Source of the DNA: Kineosporia sp. NBRC 101731
Lineage (GTDB): Bacteria > Actinomycetota > Actinomycetes > Actinomycetales > Kineosporiaceae
Length of the DNA stretch: 64,000 bases
Reading direction: 5' to 3'
NCBI RefSeq assembly: GCF_030269305.1
Contig: NZ_BSTC01000001.1
Location: forward strand, 1,315,467 to 1,379,466
A program made the position numbers and the translations under genes. The notes beneath the pieces were generated by a model. That model worked only from the letters and a program-made list of their open reading frames with translations. It did no database searches and was not told where the DNA came from. Position 1 is the first letter of the stretch. Every line of letters starts with the position of its first letter. This document shows, in pieces, positions 50,882 through 58,039 of the stretch.

Positions 50882-50925
50882 CGGACGGGTGCTGACCATC
50901 GGAGGGGGTGGTCAGCCCCCGTCCG
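50882..50925. terminator. Hairpin between the small basic gene and the AP-superfamily gene
   Basis: Arms of 17 bp (CGGACGGGTGCTGACCA, 50882-50898; complement 50909-50925) with one mismatch around a 10-base loop TCGGAGGGGG. It lies 27 bases upstream of the next ATG. There is no U-tract, so it could be a weak terminator for the small gene or a leader structure of the following gene. Confidence 0.5.
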
Positions 50926-50951
50926 GCGTTTGCGTCCTAATCTCACCTGGC

Positions 50952-52385
50952 ATGAGCGCACGTGAGATCGCCGAGACCCTCACCCGGCCGGACCTGGCCC
51001 ACATCGTCGACCTCGTCGCCTATCCGGAACCGGCCGGCACCGTCGTGGTGCACGGGCAGCGTGGTGTGGTGCGGCTGTACGCGGGGGAGCGGCACGAGGT
51101 ACTCGCCGGATCAGACCCACTGGCCGACACCGACCCGATCGCGTTCCTGCCCTACGACCGGGAATGTGCGAATCCGTCGCCGCCGAACGTGTCCAACGCG
51201 TATCCCGAACCGGCCCGGCGACTGCTGTCGTTCTTCGCCGACACCGATCGCAGCCCCGACCTCGTCGTGATCCACACACCCTCGCACTTCTTCCCGGACG
51301 AGGGAGGGCACGCCGGCGAGCACGGCTCGCTCGACGTGATCCAGTCCCGGGCGCCGTTCGTGCTCTCCGGTGCGGGTGTCCCGCCGGCCGGCCCGGTGCG
51401 GGGGCATGCCCGGATGATCGACGTGGCCCCGACGCTGCTACGTCTGGCCGGGGTCGATGATCTCGAAGGTCTCGAGGGTCAGGCGATCGAACTGGCGGAC
51501 GAGGTCCCCTCCCGTCGCGTGGTCGGTCTGCTCTGGGACGGCGCTCCCAGCTCCGACCTGCTCACCCTGGCGGCCGACGGCGAACTGCCGGCCGTCGCCG
51601 AACTGCTGGCCGACGGTATCGCTCTGACCGGCGGGACCGTGGCCGAGTTCCCCAGCGTGACCTTGTGCAATCACACCAGCGCGCTGACCGGTGTCGGCCC
51701 CGGGCGCCACGGCATTCTCGGCAACGTCTTCTACGACCGGGCTCGGGGGGAGCGCATCAACGCGAACGACGAGAGCACCTGGCACCGCAGTGCTGAATGG
51801 TTGCGACCCGGTGTGCGCACGGTGTTCGAGCGCCTCGACCGGGCGCGGCCGGGCAGTCGCAGCGTATGTGTGAACGAGGCGGTGGACCGGGGCGCGACCA
51901 CGTCGACGATGCAGATGATCCGGGCCCTGGGCGATGCGCCGGGTCGTTCCGTCACGGACTTCCTGCCCCCGGCGATCGGGAGCCCTCACCTGGACGACCG
52001 CTATTTCGCCTGGGCCACGCGGGTGGACGACGCCGGACTCGCGCAGGTGCTGCGGGAGTGGGCCGATCCGGCGGCGGCCCCGGACCTGACCTGGTGGTCG
52101 ACCGTCGTCACGGACGCCGGGCATCACGCCGGCGGGCCGCGCTCAACGATCGCGCGGGACAGCCTGCGCGACGCGGACCGTCGGCTGGGCATCTTTCTGG
52201 CGCATCTGGAAGCTATCGGACTGCGGCAGCAGGTGACTTTCCTGCTCACCGCTGACCACGGCTTCGAAGCGGCGGACACGAGCGTGACCGGGTCATGGGG
52301 CCCGGCCCTGGCCGACGTCTGTGGGCGACTGGGCGTCACCTACCGCGACGAGGGGCCAGGCTTCGTCTACCTGAACGTGGGATGA
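50952..52385 (+). CDS. Alkaline-phosphatase-superfamily hydrolase, possibly circularly permuted
   Basis: A 477-aa metal-dependent hydrolase of the AP/nucleotide pyrophosphatase superfamily. The conserved N-terminal motif of the superfamily (RRVVGLLWDGAPSSDLL) occurs near residue 190, then SVTLCNHTSALTGVGPGRHG (nucleophile Thr and Asn region, about 234-253), VVTDAGHHAGGP (metal Asp and His) and FLLTADHGFE (Asp-His). The segment usually found at the C-terminus is instead at residues about 100-165: HFFPDEGGHAGEHGSL and RAPFVLSGAGV, RMIDVAPTLLRLAGV. The order of parts is therefore permuted relative to standard members. The substrate is unknown. ATG 50952 (MSAREIAETLTRP) follows the hairpin. Confidence 0.82.
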   Translation: MSAREIAETLTRPDLAHIVDLVAYPEPAGTVVVHGQRGVVRLYAGERHEVLAGSDPLADTDPIAFLPYDRECANPSPPNVSNAYPEPARRLLSFFADTDRSPDLVVIHTPSHFFPDEGGHAGEHGSLDVIQSRAPFVLSGAGVPPAGPVRGHARMIDVAPTLLRLAGVDDLEGLEGQAIELADEVPSRRVVGLLWDGAPSSDLLTLAADGELPAVAELLADGIALTGGTVAEFPSVTLCNHTSALTGVGPGRHGILGNVFYDRARGERINANDESTWHRSAEWLRPGVRTVFERLDRARPGSRSVCVNEAVDRGATTSTMQMIRALGDAPGRSVTDFLPPAIGSPHLDDRYFAWATRVDDAGLAQVLREWADPAAAPDLTWWSTVVTDAGHHAGGPRSTIARDSLRDADRRLGIFLAHLEAIGLRQQVTFLLTADHGFEAADTSVTGSWGPALADVCGRLGVTYRDEGPGFVYLNVG

Positions 52386-52647
52386 ATCGCGTTCAGAAAT
52401 GATCGTCCGGCGGGTGCACCGAATAAGGCCTGGTGAATGGTGGGGCGGGCATTCAGGAAATGCACTTCGGGCCATCATCTGCGGTCAGGACCCGAGATAT
52501 TCGCCGTGTTCAGGGTCGGTCGGGCCGGGCCTGCAGCTCGGTGGGCCGAAGACGATGCCGGTACCGCTCCCGACCGGGTGTGGGGAGCGGCCTGATCTAC
52601 CGGCGGTGCGGGGGTTCCTACGGTCTACGGGTGTGGGTCAGGCCTGG
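52386..52647. other. Region downstream of the AP-superfamily gene
   Basis: No supportable gene. A 160-codon open frame on the plus strand (52399-52881) runs through here but lacks a ribosome binding site, is Gly/Arg/Pro-rich with frame-shifted-looking composition, and overlaps the zinc-ribbon gene on the opposite strand. No strong hairpin or repeat is visible. Confidence 0.45.
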
Positions 52648-52899
52648 TCAGCATCGGCTGCTGCGCACGTCATTGCCGGCTTCGATCTCCAGAATCCGCT
52701 CCCGGGCACAGGTTTCGCAGTCCCAGAGGGCAACGCCGTTGATCACCGACCAGGCTCCGACCACGCGGTAGAGAGCTTGTGGAGCCGGCGCGAGGCAGGT
52801 TCGGCAGTGGGTATGCGTGCCGGACTGCGAGGGAATCGCAGCCAGACCGGCAGGTTGGGATTCGGCGATCCGGGTCTCTGAACGCAGTGAGCCATTCAT
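52648..52899 (-). CDS. Small protein with two CxxC motifs (zinc ribbon-like)
   Basis: An 83-aa open frame starting MNGSLRSETRIAESQPAGLA. It has CRTC (in THCRTCLAPAPQALYRVVG) and CETC (in LWDCETCARERILEIEAGND), spaced to bind one zinc; the middle VGAWSVINGVALWDCETC resembles actinobacterial small cysteine-rich proteins. Function is unknown. The start is uncertain: ATG at 52899 is followed by the best coding composition, while the frame is open to 52965. It lies alone on the minus strand between two non-coding stretches. Confidence 0.5.
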   Translation of the reverse strand: MNGSLRSETRIAESQPAGLAAIPSQSGTHTHCRTCLAPAPQALYRVVGAWSVINGVALWDCETCARERILEIEAGNDVRSSRC

Positions 52900-53350
52900 G
52901 GGTTCAGGGTACGCATTTCGCGTAACGCGCGGATGACGGTTCGCTGTCCCGGCGGATATCTGCACGACATCTGGATGTATCCGTAGGCCGTGCGGGGGAT
53001 GCTGACTAATCTCAGAATACGGGATATGCGTCTCGAAAACTGGAGGGTCGGTTAACCCGGGGGACCGGCCCGCTCCCGGTTGTTCGCAACCCTCCGTGAG
53101 GTCTCCCCGAAGGCTGACGGTGCTGGTCGCAGGGTGTGCGAAGCCGGTGGGCGGGGTGTCGGAGTGGTCCCGGTTCGGCGGGTCGGAGGTTCACCTACGG
53201 TCAGGGAGAGCGGGCTGCCGGCCGAGGTGTGACGTGCGGGGGCAAGAGTTAACGGGCACCCGCCGGTAGTTCGACGGGTGCCCGGCGTGGCCGGTTGCGC
53301 GAGGCCGATGTGGTGCGCATCACTGCAGTGCCCGTACATACCCGTACGGC
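52900..53350. other. Intergenic region between the zinc-ribbon gene and the ABC1 kinase
   Basis: No gene seen over about 450 bases; open frames of 60-95 codons here lack ribosome binding sites and recognisable products. A terminator-like hairpin, arms CGGGCACCCG (53253-53262) and CGGGTGCCCG (53275-53284), lies about 70 bases past the ABC1 kinase stop and probably ends that transcript. The segment 52960-53050 is relatively AT-rich and may hold the promoter of the zinc-ribbon gene. Confidence 0.5.
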
Positions 53351-54721
53351 TCAGTCGCGCGCGACCTCGTTGTCATCCCGCTCGTCATGCAGCTCGTAGG
53401 CCCCGGCATCGAATTCCGGCAGCCACTGCTGCAGCACCTCGGGCACCGGTACATCGCCGTCGATCTGGCAGAGCACCGCGATGCCGCCCAGCCAGACCCG
53501 GTGGATCAGCAGGTACTCGGGCGGCAGGTTGAGCTTGAGGCCCATCGTCCAGTCCGGCCGCCGGACATCGTTGATGTAGGTGAAGAGCGAGCGCATCCAG
53601 GCCCGCTCGAAGCGCCAGCTGGAGTGCCGGATCGGCTCCAGGAAAGGGGCCAGGTAGGTCAGCAGGGCATCGCCGTCGATCGTGATGGACGACTTGATGA
53701 AGCCGAGTTCGCGCAGACCCGCGACCACCGCCTCCGACTCACCGGCCATGGCCAGGGTGAGCAGGCGTCCCATCTCCGGCGGCATGCCCTCGGGCAGACG
53801 CTTGACGGCGCCGAAGTCGAGTACCCCGAAACGGCCGTCGTCGAGCAGACGGTAGTTGCCCGGGTGCGGGTCGGCGTGCAGCATCCCGGCCCGGGCCGGG
53901 CCGGCCAGCAGGAACTCCAGGTAGCGCCGGGCGCCCAGGTCACGTTCCTCGCGGGTGCCGGAGGAGATCAGCTTCGACAACGGCACACCCTCGAGCCACT
54001 CGCTGACGATCACGTGCTCGCTGCTGGCCAGGACCGCAGGGATCGCGAACACCGGGTCGTCCCGGAAGGCCTTGGCGAACTTCGCCTGGGTCTTGGCCTC
54101 GAGCGTGTAGTCGAGTTCCTCCACCATGCGGGCCTTGAGCTCGTCGAGGATCGGCTTCACATCGAGGCCGGGGATCCAGCCACCCGCGATCCGGCCCACC
54201 CTCGTCACCTGGTTGAGGTCCGAGATCAGGGCTGCTCCCGCACCCGGGTACTGGATCTTCACCGCGCAGGCCCGGCCGTCCCGCCAGACGGCCTTGTGTA
54301 CCTGGCCGATGCTCGCCGCGGCCGCGGGCTGGTCGTCGAAGCTCTGGAACTTGCTGGTGCGCCAGCGGGGGCCCAGTTGCTCGGCCAGCACCTGATGCAC
54401 CGTGGCGGCCGGCAATGGGGGAGCGGAGTCCTGCAACTTCGTCAGGGTCGCCCGGTAGGGCGCGGCGACCTCCTCGGGGAGTGCGGCCTCGAAAACGCTC
54501 AGGGCCTGGCCGAACTTCATCGCCCCGCCCTTGAGCTCGCCCAGTACGCGGAACAGCTGCTCCGCGGTGCGGGCCTGCATCTCGGCCGCGACCAGTTCGG
54601 CCGGCTTACCGCCGAGACGTTTACCCAGTCCCAGAGCAGTACGTCCGGCAGCCGTCAGGGGCAGGGACGCCAGCTTCGCCGTCCGGGTGACCGCGCGACG
54701 CGGCAGATCTGTCACTTTCAC
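53351..54721 (-). CDS. ABC1/UbiB-type atypical kinase
   Basis: Atypical protein kinase-like protein of the ABC1/ADCK family, 456 aa. The family KxGQ motif is in LKGGAMKFGQALSVFEAALP (about residues 65-84), the nucleotide Lys in GRACAVKIQYPGAGAALISD, and the catalytic/metal segments in MLHADPHPGNYRLLDDGRFG and VLDFGAVKRLPEGM. Catalytic residues look intact. Members bind ATP and act in lipid/quinone metabolism; in actinobacteria a homologue (Rv3197) lies next to whiB7 and is linked to macrolide tolerance, consistent with the position here. GTG at 54721 overlaps the stop of the upstream gene (GTGA). Confidence 0.92.
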   Translation of the reverse strand: MKVTDLPRRAVTRTAKLASLPLTAAGRTALGLGKRLGGKPAELVAAEMQARTAEQLFRVLGELKGGAMKFGQALSVFEAALPEEVAAPYRATLTKLQDSAPPLPAATVHQVLAEQLGPRWRTSKFQSFDDQPAAAASIGQVHKAVWRDGRACAVKIQYPGAGAALISDLNQVTRVGRIAGGWIPGLDVKPILDELKARMVEELDYTLEAKTQAKFAKAFRDDPVFAIPAVLASSEHVIVSEWLEGVPLSKLISSGTREERDLGARRYLEFLLAGPARAGMLHADPHPGNYRLLDDGRFGVLDFGAVKRLPEGMPPEMGRLLTLAMAGESEAVVAGLRELGFIKSSITIDGDALLTYLAPFLEPIRHSSWRFERAWMRSLFTYINDVRRPDWTMGLKLNLPPEYLLIHRVWLGGIAVLCQIDGDVPVPEVLQQWLPEFDAGAYELHDERDDNEVARD

Positions 54722-55833
54722 ATTCTCCCTTCTCGTCCGGCACCGCGCGCGTCCGCATCGTTCTCAGTTCCCGGCATTCCCGTCCAGGAGCAACCGCACC
54801 CGGGATGAACCGGCCAGGGACGGCGGGCGACCAGGCCGTCGGGCAGTTCCACCTCGAGCGTGGCGCCGACGGCGGCGGGCTCGGCCACACCGTCGAGATG
54901 GGCCAGGACCTGCAGGCTCACCAGCCCGGCGGCCAGGGCCGAGCTCGCTGATTCCTGCGGTGTCTCACCCTGGGCGCGCAGCTGGCCGGCCAGGGCGGGC
55001 CAGGCCGGGTCGCGATCTGTGCGGTGCAGGTCAAGACACCGCAGGCAGGGACTGGTACCCGGGAGCACCAGCGGGCCGACCACCACGCCGTCCTCACCCA
55101 CCACCACCGAGAGGTGGGAGACGTCCGCGCTCATCAGGGTGTCGGCGCGGGCCGCGTCGGCGGTGCCGTGGTCGACGAGGACGACCAGATCCGGTTCGGT
55201 GTGTCGGGCGGCGGGGCGCGTGCCCCGGGTGCCCCTGGTGTCCGGCTGCGGGGAATGCCCTCCGGCGCGCCGCACCAGATCCTGGCCCACCGCGACCCGC
55301 GGGCGGCCGAGGTCGGGCAGGCCGGCCCCCGCCGGGGCCAGGTCGGCGGCGGTGACCCGGCCCGGGTCCTGCACCACGACGGTGCCGACCCCGGCCGCGG
55401 CCAGGGTGGCGGCGATCGAGCTGCCCAGCCGTCCCGCGCCCCGCACGACCACCTGGCGGTCGGCCCGGGCGGTGAGGAGTTGCCAGCCGTCGCCGCAGTG
55501 CGGGTGCACCACGGACCAGACGGCCGCATCGGGGGCCAGGCGCGCACCGGCTCGCCCCAGGCGTGCCGGATCAGGAAGACCGGGCCCGGACGACACCAGG
55601 ACCCCGCAGTCACGCAGGAGTGTGATGAGGTGGCCACCCCGCTCGGGATCGCCGTGTACGGACAGCGATCCGGGCACCGAGGTGTCGATGCCGTGATGAA
55701 GAGCCTCGACCAGAGGGATGTCCTGCAGAGTGAGGCCGGTGATCACCGTGCCACGTCGCCGGGAGAGCCCGATCTGCAATGTGGCCGGATCCCGCCAGGC
55801 CCGCCGGAACCCCGGCTTGAGACGAATGCGCAC
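54718..55833 (-). CDS. E1/ThiF-like protein (TOMM leader-peptide-binding type)
   Basis: A 371-aa protein of the ThiF/MoeB-related fold, similar to cyclodehydratase-partner (TOMM) proteins. N-terminal residues 1-100 resemble a leader-peptide-binding wing (RLKPGFRRAWRDPATLQIGL). A Rossmann region follows: VVVRGAGRLGSSIAATLAAA, GVGTVVVQDPGRVTAADLAP. Zinc-type cysteine pairs lie near the C-terminus (PCLRCLDLHRTDRDPAWPAL and the terminal GCGCSW). No substrate peptide or cyclodehydratase is nearby. GTG 55833 (VRIRLKPGF) follows GAGGGGG about 8 bases upstream; the frame is open to 55896. Coupled to the ABC1 kinase gene. Confidence 0.8.
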   Translation of the reverse strand: MRIRLKPGFRRAWRDPATLQIGLSRRRGTVITGLTLQDIPLVEALHHGIDTSVPGSLSVHGDPERGGHLITLLRDCGVLVSSGPGLPDPARLGRAGARLAPDAAVWSVVHPHCGDGWQLLTARADRQVVVRGAGRLGSSIAATLAAAGVGTVVVQDPGRVTAADLAPAGAGLPDLGRPRVAVGQDLVRRAGGHSPQPDTRGTRGTRPAARHTEPDLVVLVDHGTADAARADTLMSADVSHLSVVVGEDGVVVGPLVLPGTSPCLRCLDLHRTDRDPAWPALAGQLRAQGETPQESASSALAAGLVSLQVLAHLDGVAEPAAVGATLEVELPDGLVARRPWPVHPGCGCSWTGMPGTENDADARGAGREGRM

Positions 55834-56084
55834 GATTTTCCCCCTCGACCTGTGAAGGGTGTCAGGAAGAACGACGCCGTGCACCGGGCTGTCCACAGGA
55901 CGGCCCGGGGGTGTGGATAACTATGGTGAAAATGCCTGGGTGGCGGCCAGGGCTCGTTGCCGTGCCCTGGCCCGCGCCACCGCCGCACCTCGGGCCTCAT
56001 GACGTCTCATGACGTCTCCGCCGTCGGCCCGGCCCACGGAGCCGAGGGATCCTCCCGGACCCCACGACTGCCCGAAGGTGCTGG
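55834..56084. other. Spacer with a DnaA-box-like 9-mer
   Basis: No gene between the E1-like gene start and DUF5679. The 9-mer TGTGGATAA (55912-55920, complement TTATCCACA) matches the DnaA box consensus exactly; a related GTCCACAGG lies at about 55891. A second exact 9-mer is at 56642-56650. Confidence 0.5.
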
Positions 56085-56240
56085 TCAGGCCTTGCCGAGG
56101 ATGCGGTTCAGGTTCGTCCCGCACACCGGGCACACGCCCTTGGCCATGCGACGGCCGTTGGTCTCGACGACCTTGCCCTCGGCCTGACGCTTTTCCTTGC
56201 ACTTCACGCAGTAGAACTCGCCGCTGTAGGTGTCCGACAT
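56085..56240 (-). CDS. DUF5679 small zinc-ribbon protein
   Basis: A 51-aa protein beginning MSDTYSGEFYCVKCKEKRQA; it has two CxxC pairs (YCVKC and CPVCG) and ends GTNLNRILGKA. This compact actinobacterial family (DUF5679) is widespread and of unknown function. ATG at 56240 gives the canonical start; ribosome binding site GGAGC is about 7 bases upstream on the minus strand. It lies 251 bases upstream of the E1-like gene on the same strand. Confidence 0.88.
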   Translation of the reverse strand: MSDTYSGEFYCVKCKEKRQAEGKVVETNGRRMAKGVCPVCGTNLNRILGKA

Positions 56241-56808
56241 GTTCGCTCCTGTTACGGGTTGTGAATTGGTCTGGACGCATCGACCGCTCGTAACGAGGCG
56301 ATGCCCTGACTGGGCGTAACGCCTTCCGCGGCGACTCCCCGGCCCGGTCGGAAGGTCACATTAGCTCAGCACGCAGGTTGTGCCTGCTTAGACGGCTATT
56401 CGGCGCGTCGGGAGACTGCCCGTGTGAGGCAAGATGTCGGTTTTGTAACGGCCTGTCCGGGTACTCGTAGTAAGAACCGCCACATGAAAAAGGGGCCCCG
56501 GGCCGATCACCGTGCGCCTTCCCCAGCGCGCGAAGATCGTTACCCGGAGCCCTCGTGGATCACGCTATGAGGTGCTCGCCGTGCAGTCAATCGTTCAGGC
56601 ACCCCCGGACTGCACCGAGTGCGCCCCGGCACCCTCTGGCCTGTGGATAACCCTGTGGAATTCAGGGCCGGACCTGTGGATAGGACGGATATGTCCGAAG
56701 ATGGAACGCCCCCGGACCGCTCGCCGCCGGTTATTTCCAGTTGCGGTTCTGTGATCACAGCGCGTTTGATCCCTGATTCTCAGGGCATTCGCCGGGTACG
56801 GTGCTGAG
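56241..56808. other. Intergenic region between DUF5679 and the YgjP-type peptidase, with DnaA-box-like sites
   Basis: No supportable gene. It contains an exact DnaA-box 9-mer TGTGGATAA (56642-56650), a one-mismatch TGTGGATAG (56675-56683) and the palindromic GGGGCCCCGGGCC near 56492-56504. The left part presumably holds the DUF5679 promoter and the right part that of the peptidase. Short open frames here have no start signals. Confidence 0.55.
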
Positions 56809-57462
56809 GTGGCCAATAGCACGCCGGAACCGTCGGACGACCCGCGGGTCGAGGTGCGCCGGAGCGGACGGCGCCGCAGCACGGTCACGGCCTATCGCGA
56901 GGGGGGCCGGACCGTGGTGCTCATACCGGCGCGTTTCACCCGCAGCCAGGAGCAGGAGTGGGTGCAGCGCATGCTGGACCGGCTCTCCGCCCAGGAGCGC
57001 CGCCGGCGCCCGGGCGACGAGGAGCTGCTGACCCGGGCCCTCACCCTCAACGAGCGGTACTTGCGGGGACTGGCCACTCCGGCCGGCGTCACCTGGGTGC
57101 AGAACCAGAACACCCGATGGGGGTCATGCACCCCCGCCGACCGCTCGATCCGGCTGAGTACCCGGCTGCTGGGTATGCCCTCGTGGGTGCTCGACTACGT
57201 GTTGCTGCACGAACTGGCCCACCTGATCCAGCCGGGCCACGGGCCGGATTTCTGGTCGCTGCTCGACTCCTATCCCCGCACCGAGCGGGCGCGCGGCTTC
57301 CTCGAGGGATTCTCCGCGGCCCGCGACCTGCCGGTGGACGACGACCCGCCCGGTTCCACGTCCGACGGCGAGACCCCGGCCGACCGGGCCGAGCACGGCG
57401 ACACCGAGACCGACGAAGAGGTTGACGTCAGCGAGGCGTCCCCGGCGTCCCAGATGTCGTGA
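56809..57462 (+). CDS. YgjP/M48-type metallopeptidase domain protein
   Basis: A 217-aa protein with the gluzincin motif HELAH in VLLHELAHLIQPGHGPDFWS (about residues 139-158) and the YgjP-like segment WVQNQNTRWGSCTPADRSIR (the RWGSC loop). The N-terminal third carries RRSGRRRSTVTAYREGGRTV, typical of YgjP (DUF45), and the tail is acidic (DTETDEEVDVSEAS). The family is probably a peptidase of unknown substrate. GTG at 56809 with GAGGTG overlapping; weak initiation signal. Its 3' end overlaps the NUDIX gene (57428) by 35 bases, tail to tail. Confidence 0.88.
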   Translation: MANSTPEPSDDPRVEVRRSGRRRSTVTAYREGGRTVVLIPARFTRSQEQEWVQRMLDRLSAQERRRRPGDEELLTRALTLNERYLRGLATPAGVTWVQNQNTRWGSCTPADRSIRLSTRLLGMPSWVLDYVLLHELAHLIQPGHGPDFWSLLDSYPRTERARGFLEGFSAARDLPVDDDPPGSTSDGETPADRAEHGDTETDEEVDVSEASPASQMS

Positions 57463-58039
57463 GTGCTGTGGGAGTGGTGGCCAGTACCTGACCGGCGCGG
57501 CGCACGAGTTCCGGGACGCCGGAGGCCAGGTTGTCGGGCAGTTCGCCGACCGGCCACCACCGCACCTGCGGTGACTCGTCGCTCGGCGTCGGCTCGACCA
57601 CCGGCGTGACCATCAGGTACTGCAGGTCGAGGTGCCAGTCGACCACGCCGGGGGCGCACGGGGCGCGGTGCCGGGACAGCAGGACCGGTGAACCCAGCAC
57701 CCGGCCCGTCAGCCCGGTCTCCTCGACCACCTCGCGGGCCGCGGCCTGAGCACCACCGGTGTCGTCCGGTTCGAAATGGCCCCCGGGCTGCACCCACTTC
57801 CGCATCTTGTGGTGGAACACCAGGCAGGTCTGGGAACCGTCCTCGCTCAGCACCGCCGCCGAGGCGGTCAGGTGGGCCGGTGCCTGCGTACGGCGCAGCA
57901 GGCCGTCGCCCGTGCTCGCGAGCAGGGCCAGCCACGCCGTCTGCTCGAAGCGCTCGTCCGGGCCGTCCGGCCGGGCGTTGCGCAGGGCGGCACCGACGTC
58001 GTCGAGAAGTCCGGTGCCGCCCCGGAGCGTGTCGGTCAC
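57428..58039 (-). CDS. NUDIX hydrolase
   Basis: A 203-aa NUDIX protein with the box WVQPGGHFEPDDTGGAQAAA followed by REVVEETGL; the REVVEETG part is intact. HHKMRKWVQPGGHFE is characteristic of a family of actinobacterial nucleotide-sanitation proteins. The first 60 residues are a helical N-terminal domain (RFEQTAWLALLAST). Substrate unknown. GTG start at 58039 overlaps the stop of the metalloprotease gene (GTGA), so the two genes are coupled. Overlaps the peptidase at its 3' end. Confidence 0.88.
   Translation of the reverse strand: MTDTLRGGTGLLDDVGAALRNARPDGPDERFEQTAWLALLASTGDGLLRRTQAPAHLTASAAVLSEDGSQTCLVFHHKMRKWVQPGGHFEPDDTGGAQAAAREVVEETGLTGRVLGSPVLLSRHRAPCAPGVVDWHLDLQYLMVTPVVEPTPSDESPQVRWWPVGELPDNLASGVPELVRRAGQVLATTPTALTTSGTPGTPR

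Noticed and set aside
52399-52881. A 160-codon plus-strand frame after the AP-superfamily gene
   Set aside because: No initiation signal; low-complexity composition; it overlaps a more convincing cysteine-motif gene on the other strand.
55912-56683. Replication origin
   Set aside because: Only two exact DnaA boxes and no dnaA/dnaN/gyrase context; the number of boxes is far below that of an actinobacterial oriC.
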